Source: JAFAGX01 sp035623335
GTDB taxonomy: Bacteria > Acidobacteriota > Terriglobia > Terriglobales > Acidobacteriaceae
DNA: 64,000 nt
Reading direction: 5' to 3'
Assembly (NCBI GenBank): GCA_035623335.1
Contig: DASPTQ010000241.1
Span: 1-64,000 of the forward strand
The number at the start of each line of letters is the position of its first letter. The stretch's first letter is position 1. The notes beneath the pieces were generated by a model. The model was given only the letters and a program-made list of their open reading frames with translations. It did no database searches and was not told the DNA's origin. Position numbers and translations under genes: made by a program. Of this stretch, positions 42,718 to 50,797 are shown piece after piece.

Positions 42718-43464
42718 CTACAGGCGATTGATCAGAGACGCCACATAAGCTGCGCCGAAGCCGTTATCAATGTTGACCACGCTGACGTTCGACGCGCAAG
42801 CATTCATCATCCCGAGCAGGGCAGCCACTCCTTGAAAAGCAGCGCCATAGCCCACGCTGGTGGGAACGGCGATCACAGGAACACCCACCAATCCGCCAAC
42901 CACGCTGGGCAAGGCTCCTTCCATCCCGGCACACACGATCACCACCCGCGCCCGCAATAAGGTGCCATGATTCGCCAGCAGACGATGAATGCCGGCAACT
43001 CCCACATCATAGAGGCGGGCCACGCGGTTGCCCAGGATCTCGGCGGTGATGACCGCTTCTTCCGCCACGGGAATATCGCTCGTGCCCGCGGAGACGACGG
43101 CGATCGTACCCTTGCCGTAGATTGCCGGGTCGCGCCGCAACACGATGGCTCGTGCCAGCTCCGAGAACTCAGCTTTGCGCAACTTCTTTTTGACGGCGGC
43201 GAACTGCTGCCGAGTGGCCCGTGTGGCCAAAACGTTGCCCGGCTGCTGCGCCAGTCTTGCGAAGATCTTGGCCAACTGCGCGGGGGTCTTCCCTTGACCA
43301 AAGATGACTTCTGACATCCCGGCCCGCAGCGCACGATGGTGATCCAGCTTGGCAAAGCCCAGATCTTCAAACGGCAGATGACGCAGTTGCTGCACCGCCT
43401 CGTCCGGAGACAGCCTCCCCGAGCGGACCTGTTGGAATAACCTGCGAATCGATTCAGCGTTCAC
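42718..43464 (-). CDS. larB: Nickel-pincer cofactor biosynthesis protein LarB-like
   Basis: The product has 248 residues. The PurE-like domain (~120-248) shows GTIAVVSAGTSDIPVAEEA, RLYDVGVAGIHRLL, VVIVCAGMEGALPSVVGGLVGVPVIAVPTSVGYGAAFQG and NIDNGFGAAYVASLI. The N-terminal ~110 residues hold the LARB-specific region with LPFEDLGFAKLDHHRALRAGMSEVIFGQ. LarB carboxylates and hydrolyses nicotinic acid adenine dinucleotide in pincer cofactor synthesis. larC, larE and larA are not nearby. It is single and faces the ChaN-like gene on the same strand after 110 nt. Confidence 0.92.
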   Translation of the reverse strand: MNAESIRRLFQQVRSGRLSPDEAVQQLRHLPFEDLGFAKLDHHRALRAGMSEVIFGQGKTPAQLAKIFARLAQQPGNVLATRATRQQFAAVKKKLRKAEFSELARAIVLRRDPAIYGKGTIAVVSAGTSDIPVAEEAVITAEILGNRVARLYDVGVAGIHRLLANHGTLLRARVVIVCAGMEGALPSVVGGLVGVPVIAVPTSVGYGAAFQGVAALLGMMNACASNVSVVNIDNGFGAAYVASLINRL

Positions 43465-43574
43465 GGCAATTGCCGGCGGTTGGGTGTACGGCCGGAAGGT
43501 CTCTCGACTAGATTACACCGCGCTCGAACCAGGGATCGAGGCCAAGCCAGGTGTGGGGTGCCTTGCCGTGGCCC

Positions 43575-45149
43575 CTAGCTGCGCACCGATGCGCACGGTT
43601 TTTTCCCTCCGCCGCGCGTCCGGCGGACGATTTCGTTCAAGACCCGGCTAGCTTCGCCGGGTCCTTCAAGACGGGAAAGGAACAGGTGGCGCAGAGTGGT
43701 GCAGCTGACGGAGCCTCGAAGATAAGCGCCGTAGAGCTCGGTGCCCACGAGGTAGCCCAGCTTTTGGGCCGTGTCATCGAATTTCTTCCGATCGTTCGAT
43801 ACCGCCTGTTCCGCCCATTTGTGGCAAAGCCGCTGCGACAAGATCTCATCCCCGGCGGCACCTTCGGCGCACCGCGCCGGATACATCACGCAGGATCCGA
43901 AGTAGGCGAGAGCGTGTTCGACCGTGCGGGCGAAGAACCTGTCTCGTACGTCTCCCGTCGCGGGAAACCAGGCATGTCTCCGCAGCGGCAATCCGCGGCA
44001 AGCGTGATGCAGGAAGCGGGCCACCTCTTCCGCGGTGTAGGACATCTGAAACTGGCGCAAGTAAATTGCATTGACCGAGGGTAGATACACGCTGCCCCGT
44101 GTCTCCACCTTCGCCAGCATACCTTCGATCTTCCTGGGGTCGTAGCGCGCGCGGGTCAACAATTGGCGCAAGCGCGCGTCGGAGGAGCCACAATACACTT
44201 CCGGGAGCAGATCCACCAAGAATCTGGGCTGCGTGCTGTTTTGGGACGAGTAGCGGTTGATGCCGAGAAAACAAGACAAGCTTTCCACTAAATTGTAAAT
44301 CGTAGGAACCGCATCCTGCTGGCCCGCCTCTCCTTGGCAGCGTGACAAATAGAGACGATAGCTTTCGTATTTCTCGAGCGGCGTCGAATTGAAAACACAA
44401 ACCACATCCTCATTCACCTGCACGGCCTCGACCCGATCCTGCTGCTCCCGGGTTGCCTGCCAGTAAAGGGCATCGACGTTTTGCAGAACCGTAAGCACGC
44501 GATTGCCCGGCAAGCGCTCGTGCAACCAGCGGGGAAGATGCCCGGGGGCAAGGTGGGACTCGCCGAATAGAATGAAAATAACGGCATGCGGATGGCGTTG
44601 GCGAATTTCAGCGAGTTTCTCCGCGGCATGGCGGTCGCGGGTTCCGATCCTTCGCATGTCCTCCCGTGGCATGCAGTCCACGCCATAGACGCCTTCGGCG
44701 TGCTCGCGGGCTGCCACCAGAAGCTCGTAGAAGGGAGCCCAATCGTATCCCCAGTCGGTGGCGAAGCGAATCCGTTCCCGCAGCTCGTGTTCCTCAATCT
44801 CGCGCCGCCACCATTCGTCGAGCACGTGCTGGTGGTGGGAAAAAATGGCTTCGACTCCGAGGACCACGGGACGGTCGCCCGCCCGCTCCTCGATGAGACC
44901 GGCAGCATACCTCTGCGCGGCCGGGAGCGCGTGATAGTCGCCCATCAGAACAATGTCAGCCCGCCGAACCTCGGCCATTAGTTGTTCGTGATCGAGCACA
45001 GCCTGGTAAGAACTGAAGGACTTGGTAAAGTCTTTGAGATATTTTGTTCGGCCGGTAGAGTCGGTGGCGCGAAGCTCGCGTTCTACGCCTGCCAGCGCAT
45101 GCAACTGGGCAGCGTTGCGTCGAAGCCCGACGGTACTACGTTCAGCCAT
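43575..45149 (-). CDS. ChaN-like (Tiki/haem-binding-uptake superfamily) protein with long C-terminal region
   Basis: ATG 45149 gives 524 residues; the open frame continues upstream to 45323 without similarity. Residues ~45-270 match the ChaN domain: ADIVLMGDYHALPAAQRYA, VVLGVEAIFSHHQHVLDEWW and ILFGESHLAPGHLPRWL, a GxxH and ExxH arrangement used for haem or metal contact. There is no signal peptide, so the protein seems cytosolic, unlike lipoprotein ChaN. The C-terminal ~250 residues (SLSCFLGINRYSSQN onward) match nothing I recognise. It is divergent from ubiX, 74 bp apart, so they may share a control region. Confidence 0.8.
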   Translation of the reverse strand: MAERSTVGLRRNAAQLHALAGVERELRATDSTGRTKYLKDFTKSFSSYQAVLDHEQLMAEVRRADIVLMGDYHALPAAQRYAAGLIEERAGDRPVVLGVEAIFSHHQHVLDEWWRREIEEHELRERIRFATDWGYDWAPFYELLVAAREHAEGVYGVDCMPREDMRRIGTRDRHAAEKLAEIRQRHPHAVIFILFGESHLAPGHLPRWLHERLPGNRVLTVLQNVDALYWQATREQQDRVEAVQVNEDVVCVFNSTPLEKYESYRLYLSRCQGEAGQQDAVPTIYNLVESLSCFLGINRYSSQNSTQPRFLVDLLPEVYCGSSDARLRQLLTRARYDPRKIEGMLAKVETRGSVYLPSVNAIYLRQFQMSYTAEEVARFLHHACRGLPLRRHAWFPATGDVRDRFFARTVEHALAYFGSCVMYPARCAEGAAGDEILSQRLCHKWAEQAVSNDRKKFDDTAQKLGYLVGTELYGAYLRGSVSCTTLRHLFLSRLEGPGEASRVLNEIVRRTRGGGKKPCASVRS

Positions 45150-45223
45150 AAAACTCCGCGTTCGCTGGTGCTCGTGGCCGGTCGGCAAAGCCTCCCGACG
45201 GACCGAACCACCGGCTTGACTCC

Positions 45224-45868
45224 GTGGCGCGTGAACCCTATGCTCAGAACTCGCCAGGAGCTCGTTTGCCCAACCTTCCACCCGAAAACCTGACGGTTGC
45301 CACCACGGGCGCAAGCGGGTCACTATTCCTCAAACATCTGCTGCTCACCGTCGACCGTGATCGGCGCATCCGGACCGTCAACTTCATCGCCTCCGATAGC
45401 GCGCTTCGCGTCATGGCCGAAGAGCTCAAGGTCGAAGGCCGGAGCCACCTCATCCGCCAGATCCTGGGCAAGAACTCGGCGAAAATTCAGCAGCTGGCCA
45501 ATGCCGACATCGGCGCCCGGGTAGCGAGCGGCTCCTACCCCGCCGACGCCATGGTGGTGATCCCCTGCAGCGTGGGAACGCTCGGCCGCATCGCCAATGG
45601 CGTCGGCGCCCATTTGATCGAGCGCGCCGCCGACGTCACGGTCAAGGAGCGACGCCCGCTGATTCTTTGCCTGCGCGAGACGCCTCTCAACAAGATCCAT
45701 CTCCGCAACATGTTACGGGCCGCCGATGCCGGAGCGACCATCTTCCCCCTCATCCCGTCGTTCTATGACCACCCCCACAATGTTGATGCTATGGCACGCC
45801 AATTCGCCTATCGCGTGCTGGCTCATATCGGCCTGCCGCAACCCGACGCATATCAATGGAAAGGCTGA
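45224..45868 (+). CDS. ubiX: Flavin prenyltransferase UbiX
   Basis: GTG 45224 gives 214 residues; a TTG codon at 45266 is an alternative nearer the usual start. UbiX joins dimethylallyl phosphate to FMN to make prenyl-FMN for UbiD decarboxylases. Typical features are TVATTGASGSLFLKHLL, IPCSVGTLGRIANGVGAHLIERAADVTVKERRPLILCLRETPLNKIHLRNML and IPSFYDHPHNVDAM. No ubiD homologue is in the window. It is followed by a 590-bp region that holds the structured RNA element. Confidence 0.95.
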   Translation: MAREPYAQNSPGARLPNLPPENLTVATTGASGSLFLKHLLLTVDRDRRIRTVNFIASDSALRVMAEELKVEGRSHLIRQILGKNSAKIQQLANADIGARVASGSYPADAMVVIPCSVGTLGRIANGVGAHLIERAADVTVKERRPLILCLRETPLNKIHLRNMLRAADAGATIFPLIPSFYDHPHNVDAMARQFAYRVLAHIGLPQPDAYQWKG

Positions 45869-46097
45869 CACAGCAAGCACTTACCTGCACAAGCCCGAGC
45901 TCTGGGGAAATCTAGGCGGAAGCTTAAAGTCTAGGGTGATCTGGGGGGCTGGGGGCAGAGTACGGAGGGTCATTGTACCAACGGGTTCGATTCCTAAGAA
46001 CAACCATCGGGCGGTAACCAGCCACGTGGTTCCTAAAGTAAATCGCAAACGCGCCCGTTGACTTCAGTGGTTCGGTAAAGTCATCCCGGCTGGTTTA
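45869..46097. other. Spacer before the structured RNA element
   Basis: About 230 bp without a protein gene. It contains GGTTCGATTCC (45983-45993), which looks like a tRNA T-loop, but its stem pairs poorly and no tRNA or tmRNA body is attached. TTGACT at 46058-46063 resembles a -35 box, but no good -10 follows at 16-18 bp. The promoter for the RNA element is therefore not located. Confidence 0.4.
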
Positions 46098-46168
46098 GGG
46101 CAATAGGCTATTTGCCCGGGGGTATGTTTTCCGGTAATCTGAAATCACACCGGAAAGGAGGTGGTCCG

Positions 46169-46228
46169 ATGACAAGTTCTGACTGTAATAGATGTACCCA
46201 AAGACCAGGTGAGGTGGCTGAGACTTAG
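46169..46228 (+). CDS. Possible 19-residue leader peptide inside the RNA element
   Basis: ATG 46169 lies seven bases after AGGAGG, an ideal distance, and the frame ends at TAG 46226-46228. The predicted peptide is MTSSDCNRCTQRPGEVAET, with a CxxC pair. The stop codon's last base opens the GGGCTG stem. Its size and the surrounding structure suggest a leader or regulatory peptide, or a ribosome-trapping site. Coding by chance cannot be excluded because the ORF is short, but the ribosome site is exceptionally strong. Confidence 0.4.
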   Translation: MTSSDCNRCTQRPGEVAET

Positions 46229-46402
46229 GGCTGGTTGCTCTAAGCGGGGCTTCGGGCAGAAGCGCCCGAAGCTACAGCCCGCACACTACCGGTGAGTTTG
46301 GATTCGATTCCGTCCGGCGTAAAGGTCGCGCTGGAACCCGGAGTTGCCTGGGAGGCCACGTAGAGTGACCACCTCATGGTCAATCCTAAACAGTCCACCG
46401 GG

Positions 46403-46438
46403 GCGGCCCGCGTTTAAGACGCGGGCCGCTTCCTTTTT
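46403..46438 (+). terminator. Strong intrinsic terminator of the RNA element
   Basis: A perfect 10-bp stem GCGGCCCGCG/CGCGGGCCGC, seven-base loop TTTAAGA, then TTCCTTTTT. The T run is only on the plus side, so it serves plus-strand transcription and not the converging Nudix gene. Confidence 0.9.
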
Positions 46439-46459
46439 CAGGCATTGAGTATCAGGCGG

Positions 46460-46903
46460 TTACACTCGCGATGCGCCTTCAGCTTTATCGAATCCGAGCT
46501 TGATGACCGCCGCCGTATCTTTTGGCAACGGGAGTTGAGCGACCTCCTCCTGGCTGAACCAGCACACTTCCGCTGCATCGCCCGCCGCATGCGGCTCTCC
46601 CGAGACGCGGTGGCAGAGATAATCGACCAGCACGTAGTGATAAAGAGTGCGCTCATCGGCATCGCGCAGAACTCGGTCATAAACGCCCAACAAGCCTGCG
46701 GTTTCAACCCTTAAACCGGTCTCCTCCCAGGTTTCGCGCACTACCGCCTCCTCGAGCGCCTCACCCAATTCGAGAACGCCGCCCGGGATCGACCACTCTC
46801 CCAACAGGGGAGCATGGCCTCGCTTCACCAGCAGCACACGCTCGTTTTCGACGATGATGGCGCCCACCCCCACCAGGGGAGAATCTGGATACTCCCGTTT
46901 CAT
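46460..46903 (-). CDS. Nudix hydrolase
   Basis: ATG 46903 (MKREYPDSPLVGVGAIIVEN) gives 147 residues; the frame is open far upstream (to 47125) but that part runs antisense to the ligase gene. The Nudix box is complete: GGVLELGEALEEAVVRETWEETGL, written here as GGVLELGEALEE then AVVRETWEETGL. The usual function is cleavage of a nucleoside diphosphate linked to another group. VLVDYLCHRVSGEPHAAGDAAEVCWF follows, as in ADP-ribose or NADH pyrophosphatase-like members. Substrate is unknown. It diverges from ligD. Confidence 0.92.
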   Translation of the reverse strand: MKREYPDSPLVGVGAIIVENERVLLVKRGHAPLLGEWSIPGGVLELGEALEEAVVRETWEETGLRVETAGLLGVYDRVLRDADERTLYHYVLVDYLCHRVSGEPHAAGDAAEVCWFSQEEVAQLPLPKDTAAVIKLGFDKAEGASRV

Positions 46904-47012
46904 GAGCACGGGAAATTGTACTCGAATTCCCGGGCCTTTCCCTTCCCGGCTGTTTCCGCAAATCCGGCTCCCTGGTTCAATCACTTCACGCCCGGAGTGG
47001 TTTAATGGTTCT

Positions 47013-48857
47013 ATGGCGCTAGAGGAATACCGGCGAAAACGTCGCTTCGACGAAACTCCCGAGCCGCCGCCCAAGCTGAGCTTGCACTCGAAGCACCGTT
47101 TCGTTGTGCAGAAGCACCGGGCCACGCGGTTGCACTATGACTTCCGTCTGGAGATGGAGGGGGTGCTCAAGTCCTGGGCCGTCCCCAAGGGGCCTTCGCT
47201 CGATCCCGCCGACAAGCGTCTGGCCATGCAGGTAGAGGATCACCCGGTTTCTTACTTCGACTTTGAAGGCATCATTCCGGAGGGCAACTATGGTGCCGGC
47301 ACGGTGATGGTTTGGGACGTGGGCACCTGGGAGCCGCTTTCGCCGCAGCCGGTTCGGGGCAAGTACCTCCCCGGAACCGACGCCGAAGCTTCCGCGATGT
47401 TAGAAAAGGGTGACCTGAAATTTCGCCTCCGTGGCGAACGACTCAAGGGAGACTTCACGCTCGTCCATATGAAGTCGAGGCGGGCGGGAGGCAAGGGAAC
47501 GGAATGGCTGATGATCAAGAAGCAGGACGAGTACGCCGTCCCCGGCTTCGACAGTGAAGAGTACGAAACCTCGGTGTTGAGCCGGAAAACCATGGGTGAG
47601 ATCGCGGGGGACGAGAAGGCGGCCTCCTGGGGAAGCGATCGTAAGGCCTCGCGGGGAAAATTGAAAGCTCCATGGCTGGCGGAAACTCTGGCCAAGCTCG
47701 AGAAAAGAAAAGCTGACCCGAAGTCCAAGGACACGCCGGCGAAAAAAAAAAGAGTAACCTCTTCGTCAGGGACTCGATCGATCGCCGCAAAATCCGAACC
47801 CCCGGCAAAGAATGAGCCTCCCTCCCGGTCTCCCGAGCTTCGGTCCCTCGAGGGCGCCGTAGCCGGTAAGATGCCGACCGTGATCCACCCCATGCTGGCC
47901 ACACCGATCGACAAACCGTTCGAGGATCCCGACTGGCTGTTCGAGATCAAGTGGGACGGTTATCGTGCCCTCTCGTTTATCGAACGAGGAAGATTGCGTT
48001 TGCTCTCGCGCAATCAAAACGATTTCACCGCCCAATTTCCCGAGCTCGGAGAACTGCCCCGCGCGGTCCAAGCGGAGGTCGCCATTTTGGACGGCGAAAT
48101 TGTTGCGCTCGACGAGCAAGGTCGCGCTTCCTTCAGCCTCATGCAACAGCGCACCGGCTTTCGCGAGCGCGGGCGGAGAACGGCGGGCCGCTCCGACCTG
48201 CCCATCACCTACTACGTTTTCGATCTCATTTACCTCGACGGCTACGATCTTCGCCGTGTCTGGCTCGAGACCCGTAAACAGGTTCTTTCACAGATTCTCC
48301 CGACCAGCGACATCGTCCGCTATTCCGAGCACTTCGCGGAGCGGGGAATTGCCCTGTTTCGAGCCGCCGAACAACAAGGCCTCGAAGGCATTCTCGGCAA
48401 ACGGCGGAGAAGCTTCTATGAGGAACGGCGCAGCCGGGAATGGCGCAAGATCAAAGTTACCAAAACCATTGAGTGCGTGGTCGGAGGCTACACCGACCCG
48501 GAGGGCAGCCGAGTGAACTTTGGCTCGCTGGTTCTGGGGCTTTACAACCAGCAAGGACAGCTGATCCACGTGGGCAACGTAGGCTCCGGGTTCGACCATC
48601 GCTCGCTCGACGAGGTCCGAGCGTCGCTCGAGCCCCTGGCAACCGAGGAAAATCCCTTCGACGAACCGGTCGAAGCGCGCAGCGTTCACTGGGTGAAGCC
48701 AGAGCGCGTGGTCGAAGTCAAATTTACCGAATGGACCCACGAAACCCGCGAAGGCGGTGTCAAGTTGCGCGCCCCTGTATTCCTGCGCTTGCGGGAGGAC
48801 AAAACCGCGAAAGAATGCACGTTCAACGACCAGATTCCATCGCCAACCAGCGAATAA
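47013..48857 (+). CDS. ligD: DNA ligase D, phosphoesterase-ligase form
   Basis: ATG 47013 gives 614 residues, preceded by GGAGTGG. The N-terminal ~1-170 is the 3'-phosphoesterase domain (FVVQKHRATRLHYDFRLEMEGVLKSWAVPKGPS with its HxxH/DxR metal site and GIIPEGNYGAGTV). A charged Lys/Pro/Ser linker (~230-290) precedes the ATP-dependent ligase domain (WLFEIKWDGYRAL with the adenylated Lys, then DGEIVALDEQG and EGILGKRRRS) and the OB fold (VVGGYTDPEGSRVNFGSLVLG). A primase-polymerase domain is absent. LigD normally works with Ku in end joining; no ku gene is in the window. Confidence 0.93.
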   Translation: MALEEYRRKRRFDETPEPPPKLSLHSKHRFVVQKHRATRLHYDFRLEMEGVLKSWAVPKGPSLDPADKRLAMQVEDHPVSYFDFEGIIPEGNYGAGTVMVWDVGTWEPLSPQPVRGKYLPGTDAEASAMLEKGDLKFRLRGERLKGDFTLVHMKSRRAGGKGTEWLMIKKQDEYAVPGFDSEEYETSVLSRKTMGEIAGDEKAASWGSDRKASRGKLKAPWLAETLAKLEKRKADPKSKDTPAKKKRVTSSSGTRSIAAKSEPPAKNEPPSRSPELRSLEGAVAGKMPTVIHPMLATPIDKPFEDPDWLFEIKWDGYRALSFIERGRLRLLSRNQNDFTAQFPELGELPRAVQAEVAILDGEIVALDEQGRASFSLMQQRTGFRERGRRTAGRSDLPITYYVFDLIYLDGYDLRRVWLETRKQVLSQILPTSDIVRYSEHFAERGIALFRAAEQQGLEGILGKRRRSFYEERRSREWRKIKVTKTIECVVGGYTDPEGSRVNFGSLVLGLYNQQGQLIHVGNVGSGFDHRSLDEVRASLEPLATEENPFDEPVEARSVHWVKPERVVEVKFTEWTHETREGGVKLRAPVFLRLREDKTAKECTFNDQIPSPTSE

Positions 48858-48934
48858 AGTCGGAGAGTTAGAACGGAGGCAGTGGCGATTTCTTCTTCTG
48901 CTCTCGCCTCCTCTGAACCCCGAGCCGGGCTTGA

Positions 48935-49945
48935 TCAATGAACGTCTTTCATCGCCAACAGCGAACCGTAATCTTTGCCGGAGGGTTCGACGGCCCGGGC
49001 TACCAGTCCGTCAAAGGCCTGGCGAAATTCCGGGAACTTGGTCACCAGTGCCCGCATCACTGCCATATTTTCCTGAAAAGTCTTGCCGACGTCTGACACG
49101 TCGGTAGACTGATACTTCACCACCAAATCCAGATCCTGGCCCACGGGAAGTGGAAACATGGTGGTGAGCCGATAGTTCTTCCCCCCGGCGGCGAGATCGA
49201 TCTCATGTCCTTCGACCGGCAGGTCAGCGGGCTTCACGGTTTGCGACTCGTCATAGAGCTGATCCGTCAGCTGGGTGGACATGAACGGGACCGCGACCAA
49301 CAGCTCTCGCGCTTCGAGGTAGTAAAACCAGGCATTGCGGTTCTGGCCCTTGGCCTTGAAGGCGCGGGCCTGGTCGGCGAACCAACGCCCATCATGCCCC
49401 TTGGCTTGGGGATTCTTCACGTAAAAACCCCCCATTTTCCAATCGCTTGCTTGTAGTTCGAGTACGAACGAAACGGTGCGCGGCCCGCTGGCCCCATGGA
49501 CGTCAAGGATGACAATGCCGTAATTGCCCGCAGACAAGTTCGGGATGATGAACTCGGTGCTGTTTGCGGTCTGGCCACTGGGGCCGAAGACGCCGCAGAG
49601 AAACTCGCCTCGCGCTTCGGAGGGCTTTTCCTCCTCCTGCAGCAAGAAAGGAGGGCGGGGCGTGACGGATGCACCCGAAAGACTCGGCTGGTTGTCTTTC
49701 ACCGCGGCTTCGATTCCGCTGAATTGGCTGGCGAGACTAGGAATCGCATTTTGCTTTAGCGAGGCACTGTCGCCCCGAGCCGCCATATCAAAATAACGCT
49801 TGGCGGCGTTCTCCAACGCACTCCGCGTGGGCTCGCTCATCTCACTGGCGGTCGAACACGTCTGTGCGATGGCAACTCCCGCCGAAAGCAGCACCAGGAT
49901 GACCTGACAAGCGAAGGATGGAGAATACTTGCGGAGACGTTTCAC
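48935..49945 (-). CDS. Secreted hypothetical protein
   Basis: The product has 336 residues. A signal peptide is clear (FACQVILVLLSAGVAIA-QTC). The mature part starts with a helical segment around ALENAAKRYFDMAARGD and then holds a beta-rich region (FIIPNLSAGNYGIVILDVHG, then VSFVLELQASDWKMGGFYV). The last third is again helical (DARAFKAKGQNRNAWFYYLEARELLVA-like). No catalytic motif or known family was recognised. It is single and converges with ligD. Confidence 0.65.
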   Translation of the reverse strand: MKRLRKYSPSFACQVILVLLSAGVAIAQTCSTASEMSEPTRSALENAAKRYFDMAARGDSASLKQNAIPSLASQFSGIEAAVKDNQPSLSGASVTPRPPFLLQEEEKPSEARGEFLCGVFGPSGQTANSTEFIIPNLSAGNYGIVILDVHGASGPRTVSFVLELQASDWKMGGFYVKNPQAKGHDGRWFADQARAFKAKGQNRNAWFYYLEARELLVAVPFMSTQLTDQLYDESQTVKPADLPVEGHEIDLAAGGKNYRLTTMFPLPVGQDLDLVVKYQSTDVSDVGKTFQENMAVMRALVTKFPEFRQAFDGLVARAVEPSGKDYGSLLAMKDVH

Positions 49946-50165
49946 AGATCGGTCCTCTTTCTACAATACGACGTGCTGTCTCCGATGCCAATCGTCAATC
50001 GCGTCGCGAAGTTACTTTCGCCGAACGCTCCCGCCCAAGCGTACCTGAGACGCGCCAGCGCCCCCTCTGCCATTGTCGTCCACCGTCCATGCTGCGCGTA
50101 TTGCGCCGGTTGGAGGCGTGTGTTACCGTCCCTTTCATTCTACTGGGGAGAAAGGAAGACTGAAA

Positions 50166-50714
50166 ATGGCAGGCTGGGCCAGCCTCGGCTTTCTCATCGT
50201 GGTCGGCTTCATGCTCATGAGGATGTACAACCGGCTGGTCCGCTTGCGAGTGCGCGCGGATGCCGCCTGGTCCGACATTGACGTACAACTCGAACGCCGC
50301 CACGATCTGATTCCCCAACTGGTCGAGACCGTGAGGGGCTATGCCCCCCACGAAAAAGCTAGGTTTGAGAATATTCGAAAATATCGCTCCCAGGCGGTCG
50401 AGGCGACCAGGCCGGCGGATCGAGCGCAGGCGGAAAATCAGCTGACGGGCGCGCTCACGGGCCTGCTGGCAGTCGCGGAAAACCATCCTGGCCTCAAGGC
50501 GAACCCGGAATTCCTCGAGTTACAAGCTTCCTGGAACCAGACGGAAGAGGCCATCCAGAATGCCCGCCAGTATCACAACGCCGTGGTCCGCGATCTGAAT
50601 AACAACCTTCAGTCATTCCCCACCAACATCCTTGCCGGAACCTTTGGATTTAAGCAGCGCCAGTTCTTTGAAACCGCAGCCGCCGAGCGCGAACCGGTGG
50701 CCGTCAAGTTCTGA
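50166..50714 (+). CDS. LemA family protein
   Basis: ATG 50166 (MAGWASLGFLIVVGF) with GAAAGGAAG upstream gives 182 residues; the open frame begins earlier at 50073. A short N-terminal membrane helix is followed by the LemA signature NRLVRLRVRADAAWSDIDVQLERRHDLIPQLVETVRGYA and a long helical domain with ENHPGLKANPEFLELQ and FPTNILAGTFGF. LemA proteins are small envelope-associated helical bundles of unsettled function. Often a TPM-domain protein sits beside them, but none is seen here. It is divergent from the secreted hypothetical gene. Confidence 0.92.
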   Translation: MAGWASLGFLIVVGFMLMRMYNRLVRLRVRADAAWSDIDVQLERRHDLIPQLVETVRGYAPHEKARFENIRKYRSQAVEATRPADRAQAENQLTGALTGLLAVAENHPGLKANPEFLELQASWNQTEEAIQNARQYHNAVVRDLNNNLQSFPTNILAGTFGFKQRQFFETAAAEREPVAVKF

Positions 50715-50797
50715 GGGCAAGGACCGGGTTTCTCTAGCAGCGCGGCGACGGTGCATTCTGAGCGACCTCAGAGGAGAGAGATCCCTCTCCGGCTGGC

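Larger units (their letters stand above)
46098..46438 (+). ncRNA. Highly structured RNA element with an embedded mini-ORF and own terminator
   Basis: Successive stems are seen: GGGCAA/TTGCCC (46098-46117), TTCCGGT/ACCGGAA (46129-46155), a 9-bp GCTTCGGGC/GCCCGAAGC (46249-46272) enclosed by GGGCTG/CAGCCC (46228-46233 with 46275-46280), and the terminator stem at 46403-46429. Between them lies AAAGGAGGTGGTCC (46154-46167), complementary to the 16S rRNA 3' end, just before a 19-codon ORF. Its core GAGGTGGTC (46158-46166) is also exactly complementary to GACCACCTC at 46367-46375. The element has no protein gene after it in the same direction before the terminator, so it seems to be a self-contained transcript. 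The exact 5' end is unknown and the family is unidentified. Confidence 0.65.

Noticed and set aside
45983..46310. Two tRNA T-loop-like TTCGATT motifs (45985 and 46303) suggesting a tmRNA or tRNA
   Set aside because: Flanking stems do not pair well, no acceptor stem or tag-peptide pattern was found, and the second lies inside the structured RNA element.
48858..48934. GGAGGC/GCCTCC pair as a bidirectional terminator between ligD and the secreted hypothetical gene
   Set aside because: Only six base pairs with a ~25-nt loop and no T run on either side.
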